From RPQJ01 sp963706755 (GTDB lineage: Bacteria > Pseudomonadota > Gammaproteobacteria > Steroidobacterales > Steroidobacteraceae): a DNA stretch of 64,000 bases. How positions within the stretch are numbered: the stretch's first letter is position 1; every line of letters starts with the position of its first letter. This document shows positions 52,399 through 61,489 of this stretch, piece after piece. The position numbers and the translations under genes are program-made. The DNA lies in contig CAVPNH010000003.1 of assembly GCA_963706755.1 (NCBI GenBank), positions 1-64,000 of the forward strand. Direction: 5' to 3'. The notes under the pieces were generated by a model that did not search any database, had not been told where the DNA came from, and was given only the letters and a program-made list of their open reading frames with translations.

Positions 52399-53595
52399 TT
52401 GAGCCCCGCCCTGCCCCTCGCCGGCATCCGCGTCCTCACCTTCGAGAACTTCGGCGCGGGACCGTTCGGATCGCTCTACCTCGCCGACCTCGGCGCCGAG
52501 GTCGTGAAGATCGAGAATCGCGACCAGGGCGGCGACGCGACCCGCGGCATGGGACCGTTCTTCCTGGGCGAACACGACAGCCACTTCTTCCAGACTTTCA
52601 ACCTGAACAAGAAGAGCGTGACGCTGAACCTCAAGCTCCCCGAGGGCCAGGAGGCGTTCCACAGGCTCGCGCGCACCGCGGACGTCGTCATGAACAACCT
52701 GCGCGGGGACCAGCCCGCAAGACTCGGGCTCGACTACGCCACGCTCGGCCCCGTGAACCCGCGGATCGTCTGCGCGCACCTGTCGGCCTACGGGCGCGAC
52801 AACGAGCGGCGCGGCTGGCCCGGTTACGACTACCTGATGCAGGCCGAAGCGGGCTACCTGCACCTCACGGGCGAGCCCGGTACGGCGCCCGCGCGCATGG
52901 GGCTCTCGATCGTGGACTACATGACCGGCATCACGACCGCCGTAGCCGTGCTCTCCGCGCTCATCCGCGCCATGAAGACGGGGCGCGGCGGCGACGTCGA
53001 CGTGTCGCTGTTCGACGTCGCCCTGCACCAGCTCACCTATCCGGGCAGCTGGTACCTGAACGAGGGGCACCGCACGGAGCGGATGCCGCGCAGCTCGCAC
53101 CCGTCCACGGTGCCCGTGCAGCTCTTCAGGACCGGCGACGGCTGGATCTTCGTGATGTGCATGACCGAGAAATTCTGGCAGGGTCTGGTCGCCGAGATCG
53201 GCCGCGCGGACCTGGCCTCCGACCCGCGCTTCGCCACGTCGGCCGACCGGCGGCAGAATCGCGATGAACTGACCCGCGTGCTGGACGAGGAATTCTCGCG
53301 CGGCACGACGCGGCAGTGGCTGGACCGCCTGCAGGGACTCCTGCCTGCCGCCCCGGTCTACGACCTGCCGCAGGCGCTCGACAATCCCTACGCACGCGCG
53401 GTCGGCATGGTGCGCTCGCTGCCGCATCCGGCGCGGCCGGACTTCCGGGTACTCGCGAACCCCATCAAGCTCGACGGCGAGCGGCTCCCGGCCCGCCCCG
53501 CCCCGGCCCTCGGCGAGCACACCGAAGACCTGCTCCGCGAGGTCGGGTATTCGGACGCCGAGATCGACGCCCTGCGCCGGAAGGGCGCCGCCTGA
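52399..53595 (+). CDS. Family III CoA-transferase (CaiB/BaiF type)
   Basis: A 398-aa family III CoA-transferase, moving CoA between carboxylic acids. PLAGIRVLTFENFGAGPFGS and LADLGAEVVKIE are the conserved N-terminus; FNLNKKSVTLNLK follows. The expected nucleophile is Asp173 in IVDYMTGITTA. Translation probably begins at TTG 52399: GAGAGGAA lies seven bases upstream and the protein then starts at the family position; an upstream ATG (52333) adds 22 residues rich in Arg. The substrate is unknown. It is divergent from ppc. Confidence 0.88.
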   Translation: MSPALPLAGIRVLTFENFGAGPFGSLYLADLGAEVVKIENRDQGGDATRGMGPFFLGEHDSHFFQTFNLNKKSVTLNLKLPEGQEAFHRLARTADVVMNNLRGDQPARLGLDYATLGPVNPRIVCAHLSAYGRDNERRGWPGYDYLMQAEAGYLHLTGEPGTAPARMGLSIVDYMTGITTAVAVLSALIRAMKTGRGGDVDVSLFDVALHQLTYPGSWYLNEGHRTERMPRSSHPSTVPVQLFRTGDGWIFVMCMTEKFWQGLVAEIGRADLASDPRFATSADRRQNRDELTRVLDEEFSRGTTRQWLDRLQGLLPAAPVYDLPQALDNPYARAVGMVRSLPHPARPDFRVLANPIKLDGERLPARPAPALGEHTEDLLREVGYSDAEIDALRRKGAA

Positions 53596-53649
53596 CGAGG
53601 CCTTGCGGCGGCGATCCACAAGACCGGGCAGTTGCCGCGCGGGTCCCGA

Positions 53650-54531
53650 CTACTGGCCACCGCCCGATGCGAAAGGCGTCAGCATGTCCAGGGCAATGCG
53701 CCACTGCTGGCCGTCGCGGCGCCAGACCCTGATGTAGGCGGCGTGGGCGCGCGGCGACGACGAGTCCCCGCCCGCCTCGATGACACCATAGCTGTACCCG
53801 AAGTCCGAATCGGGATCCGCACTCACGAATTGCGGGCGCGCGTCGCTGCCGCGCCCGTACGCCGCATCGACGGCCGCGTTCGCTTTGAGCGGCCCCGGCT
53901 CGGCGTCGTCCCGGTAAGCCAGCGCGCCTGCGACGGCCGCGTGGCCCAGCGCGGCGGCGAGTCCGTCGGAACTGATCGCCTCGTTCAGGTCCCGCTCGGC
54001 CTCCTGCAGTTTCGTCGCGCCACCGCCGGCGCGGCACCCCTTCGCCTGCGTCGCGGGCCAGAGGTCCGAGAACGCCGGCTGCAACGGCGACGCTGAATCC
54101 CGCGGCGGGGCATGGTCGATCCCGTTGTCCAGCACCACGCGCCAGCGCCCGTCCGGCTGACGCCTCCAGATCGACAGGTAATGACCCGCCGCGGAACCGC
54201 CCCCCTCCGGACTCGAGTACGTCCACGGACCGCTGGTGACCGCCCACTCGCCGGTGCAATCCGCGGCCGTCGCGGAGGGCGTCCACAACAGGCGGCCGTT
54301 GCCCTGCTCGTGCGTCGCGAGCCAGTCACGCGCAGGCACCGCGCCGGGCCGGAAGACGACCGCGTCGGCGGCGAGGAATTCCAGGAATGCCGCCTGCTGC
54401 CCGCGCTCGGCCGACGCGGCGGCAAACGCCACATCCTCCGCCAGCGCCGCATCCGCCGAATCGGACGCCGATGCGCCCGGCAGGAACCCGGCCAGCACGG
54501 CGAGCAGCGCGATTCGCGATCCTGTATGCAT
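53650..54531 (-). CDS. Secreted protein with two NTF2/DUF4440-like halves
   Basis: A 293-aa protein with a signal peptide (about residues 1-22, LLAVLAGFLPGASA). Each half looks like a SnoaL/DUF4440 (NTF2-like) domain. The first contains YLSIWRRQPDGRWRVVLD (about residue 128) and the second YIRVWRRDGQQWRIALD (about residue 268), which points to an internal duplication. The halves are joined by a helical stretch. ATG at 54531 puts the signal peptide at the N-terminus. The function is not known; it is presumably periplasmic. It is divergent from the SYLF gene. Confidence 0.75.
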   Translation of the reverse strand: MHTGSRIALLAVLAGFLPGASASDSADAALAEDVAFAAASAERGQQAAFLEFLAADAVVFRPGAVPARDWLATHEQGNGRLLWTPSATAADCTGEWAVTSGPWTYSSPEGGGSAAGHYLSIWRRQPDGRWRVVLDNGIDHAPPRDSASPLQPAFSDLWPATQAKGCRAGGGATKLQEAERDLNEAISSDGLAAALGHAAVAGALAYRDDAEPGPLKANAAVDAAYGRGSDARPQFVSADPDSDFGYSYGVIEAGGDSSSPRAHAAYIRVWRRDGQQWRIALDMLTPFASGGGQ

Positions 54532-54642
54532 GGCCTCACCACCTCGGACTCGACGGCTCCGAGCATAGCCTGCGCGGCCGGCCAAAGCCCACCCGTATTC
54601 TGTTAAAGTCCGCCCGTCATTCCCCCCACCCCTAGAGTGAAA

Positions 54643-55482
54643 ATGCAGAGACTCACCGCGCTGCTGGCCATCACCCTGACACTGATTCTCGGAAGCTCCG
54701 CCACGCTGGCGGACGAGAAGACCGACAAGCGATTCGAGGACTCGCGCCTCGTGTTCGAGACCTTCACCGGCATCTCCGAGCAGGCGATACCGGGCTGGCT
54801 GCTCCAACGCGCGTACGGCATCGTCGTCGCGCCCAATGTGTTCGAGATGGCGGTGGTGGGCGGCGGACGCGGGGGCCGCGGCGTGTTGTCCGTGCGCAAC
54901 CCCGACGGCACCTGGAGCAACCCCGTTCTCCTCTCGCTCGCTGGCGGCAGCTTCGGGTTCCAGTTCGGAATGCAGATGACGGACGTCGTGCTGGTCCTCA
55001 TGTCCCGCCAGAGCGTCGAGGGGATCAGCGGCGGCAAGGTCATGCTGGGGGCCGACGCGAGCGTCGCCGCGGGTCCGGTCGGACGCACGGCGTCGGCCAA
55101 TACCGACGCGACGTTCAAGGCGCAGGTCCTGTCCTACTCCCGCAGCGAGGGCGTGTTCGCCGGCATCGCGTTCGAAGGCACCGTACTGTCGGTGGACGAC
55201 GACGCGAACGCGAGCGCCTATGGTGTGGCGGGCATCCTCCCGTCACAGATCCTCGATGGCAAGGCCGGCACGCCGCCCCCGGCTGCAATTGCATTCACGG
55301 CCGCGCTGACGCGTGCGACGAACCAGGCCGCAGCAGCGGCACAGGCCGCGACGCCTGCTCCGGCGCCGGCGCCGGCCGCCGCTCCGGCGGCAACACCCGC
55401 GCCTGCGGCGCCGAAGGCGGGCTCGCCGGCCCAGACCTACCCGATGGAAGACCCGCAGCCGGGCGCACCGCCGCCGCCCTGA
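54643..55482 (+). CDS. SYLF (Ysc84-like) lipid-binding domain protein
   Basis: A 279-aa secreted protein. A signal peptide (LTALLAITLTLILGSSATLA) is followed by a SYLF domain (about residues 35-205): GWLLQRAYGIVVAPNV, GGGRGGRGVLSVRN, GGSFGFQFGMQMTDVVLVLM and SRSEGVFAGIAFEG. The C-terminal 70 residues are Ala/Pro-rich and low-complexity. SYLF domains bind phosphoinositides in eukaryotes; the bacterial role is unclear. ATG 54643 is used; a GTG two codons earlier is possible. It is followed after 38 bp by the SRPBCC gene. Confidence 0.87.
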   Translation: MQRLTALLAITLTLILGSSATLADEKTDKRFEDSRLVFETFTGISEQAIPGWLLQRAYGIVVAPNVFEMAVVGGGRGGRGVLSVRNPDGTWSNPVLLSLAGGSFGFQFGMQMTDVVLVLMSRQSVEGISGGKVMLGADASVAAGPVGRTASANTDATFKAQVLSYSRSEGVFAGIAFEGTVLSVDDDANASAYGVAGILPSQILDGKAGTPPPAAIAFTAALTRATNQAAAAAQAATPAPAPAPAAAPAATPAPAAPKAGSPAQTYPMEDPQPGAPPPP

Positions 55483-55520
55483 CCGCCTGATCGAGCGCCG
55501 CGCGACCGCGAGGGCAGCCC

Positions 55521-56069
55521 GTGAGATTCCTGAAGTACCTGGCCTGGTCGGCCCTGGCGCTCGCGGCCGTGCTGCTCGTCGTCGGAGCGTTCCTGCCGAC
55601 GTCCGCCCACGTCGAACGCTCGACCCGCACGACGGCAAGCCCGGACACGGTGTATGGCATCGTGGAGGGATTTCAACGATTCAACGAGTGGTCGCCCTGG
55701 GCGGGGCTGGACCCCCAGGCGCGTTACACGTTTTCCGGGCCCGCGACCGGCGTCGGGGCGCGCATGGAATGGTCCAGCGACAAGCCGGAGGTCGGTTCGG
55801 GCAGCCAGGAGATCACTGCCGTCGAGCCCGGCCGCAGCGTCACGATGCGCCTCGACTTCGACGGGCAGAGCGCGGCGACCTCGACCATGGTCATCGAGCC
55901 GGAGGCCGGCGGCAGCCTGGTGCGCTGGTCCTTCGACACCAGTTACGAAGGCAACTTCGCGATGCGGTACTTCGGGCTGTTGTTCGACGGGATGATCGGC
56001 GCCGACTACGAAAAGGGCCTGTCGAAACTCAAGTCGATCGCCGAAGGCGCATCCGCACGAGGCGGGTAA
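55521..56069 (+). CDS. SRPBCC/polyketide-cyclase-like protein with membrane anchor
   Basis: A 182-aa protein with one N-terminal membrane helix (LAWSALALAAVLLVVGAFL) and a START-like SRPBCC fold: TTASPDTVYGIVEGFQRFNEWSPWAGLDP at the start is the family pattern (given here in part as FNEWSPWAGLDP, about residues 54-65). It ends with LFDGMIGADYEKGLSKLK. Such proteins bind hydrophobic ligands, but the ligand is unknown. It starts with GTG at 55521 and is convergent with the symporter gene. Confidence 0.85.
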   Translation: MRFLKYLAWSALALAAVLLVVGAFLPTSAHVERSTRTTASPDTVYGIVEGFQRFNEWSPWAGLDPQARYTFSGPATGVGARMEWSSDKPEVGSGSQEITAVEPGRSVTMRLDFDGQSAATSTMVIEPEAGGSLVRWSFDTSYEGNFAMRYFGLLFDGMIGADYEKGLSKLKSIAEGASARGG

Positions 56070-56091
56070 ATCGGCCTCGAAATCCCGCGGC

Positions 56092-57405
56092 CTACGAGCC
56101 TGCCGGGATGACGCTCTCCCCTTCCAGCCGCGCCACGATGACGGCGCAGCAGGCGTCGGCGAACACGTTCACCGTGGTGCGCGCCATGTCCAGGATCCGA
56201 TCGAACACCAGCAGCACCCCGATCGCCTCCGCCGGCAGCCCGACCGCGGTGAGGATGATGGCGATCGCCACCAGCGAGGCGGCGGGAATGCCCGCGATGC
56301 CCATCGACGTGATCAGCGCCAGCACCACGATCGTGAACTGGTGACCGAAGCTGAGATGCAGGCCATAGGCCTGCGCGATGAACATCGCCGCGGCGCATTC
56401 GTACAACGCGCTGCCCGCATGGTTCAGCGAGGCGCCGAGCGGCATGACGAAACCGGTGATCCGGCTCGACACGCCGACCCGCTTCTCCACGCAGTCGAGG
56501 CTCATGGCCAGCGTCGCCGACGACGAGGCGGTGGAAAATGCCGTCAGCAGCGCGGGCGCCATGGCCGGGTAGATGGGCCACGGATTGACGCGGGCCACCA
56601 GCTTCACCAGCAGCGGCAACAACAGGAATGCGTAGACCGCGAGTCCGGCGAGCACCGTCGCGCTGAACAGCAGCAGCGGGCCCGCCGCGTCGAATCCCGT
56701 CTTGGCCACCGTGCGGGCCGCGAGCCCGAACACGCCGAGCGGCGCGAGCTTCATGACGAACTCGGTCATGCGCATCATGACCTGGAATACGCCCTGCCAG
56801 AAGCCGATCACCGGCTTCGCGTGCGCGGGCTCGAGGCGGGTGAGGAAGTAGCCGAACAGGATGCAGAAGAACACCAGGCCCAGGAGCTTGCCGCCCATGG
56901 CCGCCTCGAGGATGTTCGGCGGCACGATGCCGAGCAGCGTATCGACGAGGCTGCCCGCGCCGCGGCTCACCTTGTCGGCCACGTCCGCCGAGTTCGCCTC
57001 GAACGCCAGCTGCGCGCGCACCGGCTGGCCGTCCGCAATTCCGGGCTTGACGACATTCAGCATGACCAGCGCGACGAGCACGGCGAGCAGCGTCGTCACG
57101 ACGTAGAAGACCAGGGTCTTGCCGCCGAGGCGGCCCAGGTCGCGGCCGGATCCCAGCCCGGCGACGCCACTGATGACGGAGGCCGTGATCAACGGCACCA
57201 CCAGCATCTTGAGTGCGTTGACGAACAGCGTGCCGATGAAATCGAAGACCGAGACGTAGGTGACGCCGAAGATCGCGCGGTCGGCGCCCGTCAGGTAGCC
57301 GACCAGCGCTCCCAGGCCGATGGCGAGGAGAATCTGCCAGTGCAGCGGCAGGCCACGGGAGGGCCCGGTCGCGGCGGGCGCATGCCCGGGATCGATTGTC
57401 GACAT
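56092..57405 (-). CDS. Dicarboxylate/amino acid:cation symporter (DAACS family)
   Basis: A 437-aa inner-membrane symporter of the DctA/GltP type with about eight hydrophobic segments and two re-entrant loops. ATASSSATL-type loop 1 appears as FSTASSSATLAMS (about residue 287), followed by RITGFVMPLGASLNHAGSAL and the second loop GIAGIPAASLVAIAIIL. These bind sodium or protons and dicarboxylates or glutamate. ATG at 57405 is supported by AAAGGA upstream. Substrate choice cannot be decided. Confidence 0.92.
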   Translation of the reverse strand: MSTIDPGHAPAATGPSRGLPLHWQILLAIGLGALVGYLTGADRAIFGVTYVSVFDFIGTLFVNALKMLVVPLITASVISGVAGLGSGRDLGRLGGKTLVFYVVTTLLAVLVALVMLNVVKPGIADGQPVRAQLAFEANSADVADKVSRGAGSLVDTLLGIVPPNILEAAMGGKLLGLVFFCILFGYFLTRLEPAHAKPVIGFWQGVFQVMMRMTEFVMKLAPLGVFGLAARTVAKTGFDAAGPLLLFSATVLAGLAVYAFLLLPLLVKLVARVNPWPIYPAMAPALLTAFSTASSSATLAMSLDCVEKRVGVSSRITGFVMPLGASLNHAGSALYECAAAMFIAQAYGLHLSFGHQFTIVVLALITSMGIAGIPAASLVAIAIILTAVGLPAEAIGVLLVFDRILDMARTTVNVFADACCAVIVARLEGESVIPAGS

Positions 57406-57425
57406 TGGTATTCCTTTGAGGATCG

Positions 57426-58073
57426 CTAGCGTACCTGAGGCGCGTAAGAAATCCCGCATCCTCCCAGGCCACAATAGCCACCTGGATTCTTCGCGAGGTA
57501 CTGCTGGTGGTAGTCCTCAGCGTAGTAGAACTCGGGCGCCGGCAGGATTTCGGTGGTGATCGCGCCGTAGCCCGCTGCGGCAAGCCTCGCCTGGTACGCG
57601 TCGCGGCTCGCCTCAGCGAGTTTGCGCTGCACATCGTCGCTGACGTAAATCCCCGACCGGTACTGCGTGCCGGCGTCGTTACCCTGGCGCATGCCCTGTG
57701 TCGGGTCGTGTGATTCCCAGAACACCCTGAGCTGGTCCCCATAGCCGATCTGCGTCGGATCGAATACCACCCTCACGACTTCGTTGTGACCCGTGCGCCC
57801 GGTGCACACTTCCTCGTAGGTCGGGTTCGGAGTCAGGCCCGCCGCGTAGCCTACCGCGGTGCTGTAGACACCGGGCAGTGTCCAGAACTTGCGCTCCGCG
57901 CCCCAGAAACAGCCGAGCCCGAACATCGCGAGTTGCATTCCCTCCGGAAACGGCGGCTCGATGCGATGACCATTGACGAAGTGCCGCTCCGGCACGCGCA
58001 TGCGGTCCTTGCGGCCGGGGAGCGCCTCGCCGGCGGTTGGCATGACGGATTTCCGCGAACCCCAAAGGCTCAT
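57426..58073 (-). CDS. msrA: Peptide-methionine (S)-S-oxide reductase
   Basis: A 215-aa repair enzyme that reduces methionine-S-sulfoxide in proteins. The active site is GLGCFWGAERKFW with Cys55; GYAAGLTPNPTYEEVCTGRTGH and QYRSGIYV are conserved. Recycling cysteines are likely in YCGLGGCG near the C-terminus. No signal peptide is seen, so it is cytosolic. It lies 20 bp upstream of the symporter start and 13 bp downstream of marC, all on the minus strand. Confidence 0.95.
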   Translation of the reverse strand: MSLWGSRKSVMPTAGEALPGRKDRMRVPERHFVNGHRIEPPFPEGMQLAMFGLGCFWGAERKFWTLPGVYSTAVGYAAGLTPNPTYEEVCTGRTGHNEVVRVVFDPTQIGYGDQLRVFWESHDPTQGMRQGNDAGTQYRSGIYVSDDVQRKLAEASRDAYQARLAAAGYGAITTEILPAPEFYYAEDYHQQYLAKNPGGYCGLGGCGISYAPQVR

Positions 58074-58086
58074 GTCGATCGTCCCC

Positions 58087-58785
58087 TCAGCGCGCCCGGG
58101 ACCGCAGCGCCTCGGCCAGCCCGCCCCAGATGGACGGGTCTCCGAGCACGACCGAGCAGCCATCGATGATGAACTGCACGCCGATGCAGATCATGAGGAA
58201 GCCCATCAGGCGCGTGAGCGCAACCATGCCCGTGGCACCGAGCACGCGATTGAACCTCTCCGCCGCGCGCAGCACGGACCAGGAGATCACGGCGACCGCG
58301 AGGATGCCGGTCGCTATGCCGAGGAAGTCCGCGATCCGGTCCCAACCGTGGCGCGACGCCGCCTGCGACGACAGGCTCATGACGACCGCGAAGGTGCCGG
58401 GCCCGCTGAGCCCCGGCATCGCGAGTGGCGTGAACGCGATGTCGTGACGGATCTCGCCGGGCTGCGGCACCTTGCCCGGCGCCGCGGCGGCGCCGGGAAA
58501 CAGCATGCCGAAGCCAAGGAACGCCACGATCATGCCGCCCGCGATGCGCATGCCCGGGATCGAGATGCCGAAGAAGCTCATGATCAGGCTGCCCGCGACC
58601 AGGAAGCTCGACATGAGCACGAAGGTGTAGATGCACGCGCGGCGAATCTGCCGGAGGCGTTCCTTCTCCGGCAGGTGCGACGCGACGGAGATGACGAGCG
58701 GAACCGCACCGAGCGGATTCACGATCGGCAGGATCGCGAGCAATGCACCCGCCGCGTAGCCGAGGAATGTCATGAACCATGCCAT
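58087..58785 (-). CDS. MarC-family integral membrane protein
   Basis: A 232-aa protein with six hydrophobic segments. LLAILPIVNPLGAVPLVISV near the N-terminus, IAFTPLAMPGLSGPGTFAVVM in the middle and MGFLMICIGVQFIIDG near the C-terminus are the MarC/UPF0056 landmarks. The function of the family is unsettled; despite the name, a role in multiple antibiotic resistance is not supported. Confidence 0.92.
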   Translation of the reverse strand: MAWFMTFLGYAAGALLAILPIVNPLGAVPLVISVASHLPEKERLRQIRRACIYTFVLMSSFLVAGSLIMSFFGISIPGMRIAGGMIVAFLGFGMLFPGAAAAPGKVPQPGEIRHDIAFTPLAMPGLSGPGTFAVVMSLSSQAASRHGWDRIADFLGIATGILAVAVISWSVLRAAERFNRVLGATGMVALTRLMGFLMICIGVQFIIDGCSVVLGDPSIWGGLAEALRSRAR

Positions 58786-58838
58786 CAGGGTGATCCCGCC
58801 GGACTCGGCCGCGCGTGCACGGACCGGGCGCCCGAGGC

Positions 58839-59090
58839 CTAGCCGGCCTGCGGATCCACGCGCTCGAAGTCGAGCGTGGGCTCGTCGCCGCGCCGGAAAT
58901 AGACATAACGGCTGCCCATGTCCCTGAGCGCGCAGTCACGCTCGGCGCGCGTCGCAAACCAGTGCTCCCCTTGCCAGTCGTCGCCCAGCAGGTTGCGTAA
59001 CGGGTCGCCCTTGCGCAGCCGCACGCGAATCCCGAACGGGCGAGCCTCGGGCAACGGGGCGCGAAGGTTGTGTTCGTGGCAGGTGGCCAT
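58839..59090 (-). CDS. Small hypothetical protein (83 aa)
   Basis: Not recognised. A soluble, charged 83-aa protein without signal or membrane segment. It contains RVRLRKGDPLRNLL, HWFATRAERDCALRDM and YVYFRRGDEPTLDFERV, which reads as a compact alpha/beta domain. Codon composition matches its neighbours. ATG at 59090 is used. It is on the same strand as, and 58 bp after, the patatin gene, and 53 bp before marC. Confidence 0.65.
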   Translation of the reverse strand: MATCHEHNLRAPLPEARPFGIRVRLRKGDPLRNLLGDDWQGEHWFATRAERDCALRDMGSRYVYFRRGDEPTLDFERVDPQAG

Positions 59091-59148
59091 GGTGTCGTGG
59101 CAGGTCCAGTCCGGCGGCGATTCTATCGCGAATCCGCAGCCCCGCTCC

Positions 59149-61388
59149 TCAGAACGTCTTGCCGAGCAGCAGGTACAGGGCCGCGTCGCCCTCGGCAAAC
59201 CCGGCGGCGAGATACAGCGGGCCGAACGGCGTCTCGGCCCCGAGGAACGCGCTGCCCCCGATCCTGAGGTCGCCGAAATCCACGGCGTCCTTCGACTGCC
59301 ACACGTTGCCGATCTCGAACGAAGCACCCAGGTACGCCGGGAACTCGAAGAGTCCGCTGCCGCCGCGGCTGATGCGGCGATAGACGATGGTGCGGACGAT
59401 GCCGTACTGGGTGCCGATCAGCGCGTCCTGGGGCAGGCCCGACAGGTTCAGGAAGCCGCCGAGGGTGAAGAGCTCGGTCGGCGAGACGACGCGATTGTCC
59501 AGCGCCGATCCCGCCTCCATGGACAGCACCAGGCTGTTGCGGTCACGACTGCGCGCGAAGATCCAGCTTGCCTCGACGATGTCTGGCGTTCGCGCTCGCG
59601 CCCAGCGCCTCGCTCTCCGACTGCCAGCTGGCGCGGAACGCCTGGCCGTGCTTCGGGAAATACGCGCTGTCGAGGCGGTCGTAGCCGAACTCGACGTAGG
59701 CGGCGCCGAGGTCGAAGTCTTCGGCTCGGAAGGACCGGCTCGCCCACCATCACGTGGCTGCTGCCCGTTCCACGCCGGAGGCCGGCCCTCACCTCGCCCC
59801 AGTTCGCGAGTTCCGCGCCGACCGCGAACAGGAACTGGGTGTCGCGAATGCGGTACTGCGCCACCCGGTCCCCGTCCTGGACGATCTGCAGGGTCTCGAG
59901 GTCGTAGTGGAAGGCCGGCGCCACGAAGAACTCGGTCGCGAGCGACAGCGGCTGGAAGAGCTCCGCGCGGAAGTGCGGGTCCTCGCCGAGCTGCGCGTCG
60001 AACAGCAGTTCGCCATCGAGCCTGTTGACGCCGGTCATCAGCAGCCGCGCACCCGCGTTCGCGTAGGTTCCGCCCTCGTAGTCGCTCTCGATGCTCATGC
60101 CGAAGCGCAGGAAGTTCGGGCCCCAGGACTTGCGGCGCAGGTCGATCTCGAGTCCCGCGCTCGTCGTCGTCGCGCACGACGCGGTAGTCGACCGCCTCAT
60201 AGCGATCGAGGCCGTACTGGCCGTAGGCCCGGCGCTGCAGTTCCTTGGTGTCGAGCGGCTTGCCGGCCAGGTCGCCGAACACCGCCTCGATGCGCTGCGC
60301 GTCCTTCTCGGAGTGCGGCCCCGGGCGCACGAAGGCGACCCGGACATTCGGGTCGACCGCGCGCGACCGCGAGGCGACGTAGCTCGCGTATTCGGCCGGA
60401 GACAGCGCCAGCGATGCGAGCTTCGGCTGCTGCTTCACCGCGGCGAGCCTCGCCCGCAGTGACGACCTGCGGCATCTTCGCGAAGTCGATCGAAGTCATG
60501 CGGCCGAGTTCCGGCTCGACGAGGACGTCGCCCGCCTTGAGCATGGCGCGCGAGCCGGCCGTGCCCCGCCGAACCATGATCGCGACCATCTGGTTCGTCA
60601 CGTCGAGCGGCGTCTCGAGCCCGCTCGCGTCGCGCGAGCGGGAAGCTCACGTCCACGGCAATGATCACATCCACGCCCATCCTTCGGGCGAGGTCCACGG
60701 GCAGGTTATCCACGAGGCCGCCGTCCACGAGCAGTTGCGACCGTCGATCTCCACCGGCGCGAATACGCCGGGCGCCGACATGCTCGCGCGCAGCACGGTG
60801 GCGAGGTCGCCCGAGCGCAGGATCACGGGGTCGCCGGTCTCGAGGTCGGTCGCGAGGCCGCGGAACGGGGTCGGCAGCATGTCGAAGTCCTGCACGTCCG
60901 CCACGCGCATCGTGGCATTGCGCAGCACCTGCGTGATCTTCTGCCCCTGGATGAGGCCGAGCGGCAGCACGACGCCATCGTCGGCACGGATGCCGAGCCC
61001 GCCGGTCGCAAGGAAGCTGCGGTCGTCCTGCTTGCGACGATAGACGAGGTCCCTGCGCGGGGCGCGGTCGCGCAGCAGGTCCTGCCAGTCGAGGGAGCGG
61101 AAGACGCCGGCAATCTCGATCGCCGCTGAGGCCGGCGGCGTAGAGCCCGCCCACCACCGCGCCCATGCTGGTCCCCGCCACGGCGTCGATCGGCACGTGC
61201 ATCTGCTCGAGCGCGCGGATCACGCCGATGTGGGCCGCGCCGCGCGCCCCACCGCCGCTCAGCACGAGGCCGATCTTCGGGCGTCCGATGCCGGGCTCCT
61301 GCTCGTCGTCGGCCTGGGCGACTCCCGGCCCGGCCAGCCAGGCGACCGCCATGGCCGCCATCAGCACGATTCGGATCTGCATCTGCAT
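59149..61388 (-). pseudogene. Patatin-like phospholipase with C-terminal beta-barrel (type Vd autotransporter-like), multiply frameshifted
   Basis: Expected to be about 745 aa: signal peptide (MAAMAVAWLAGPGVAQA), patatin lipase domain (oxyanion loop LSGGGARGAAHIG, serine motif GTSMG, dyad Asp in VDGGLVDNLP), POTRA-like segment (RVAFVRPGPHSEKDAQRIE) and a BamA/FhaC-like barrel (WGPNFLRFGMSIESDYEGG, then GGFLNLSGLPQ, ending LYLLLGKTF). This order matches PlpD-type secreted phospholipases. No one frame covers it: I place changes near 61127, 60745, 60640, 60450, 60165, 59735 and 59585. Motif content is conserved in every segment, so the breaks look like single-base indels. The start is ATG at 61388. 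Confidence 0.8.
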
Positions 61389-61489
61389 CGCTCCGGAGAC
61401 CTTGCTGGCGATACTAGCAAACGCGGCGGCGCCAGCCGGGCGCGACCGTGGGTGATAATCGCGTGCGCCATGTCGAACGGGGTCCCATG

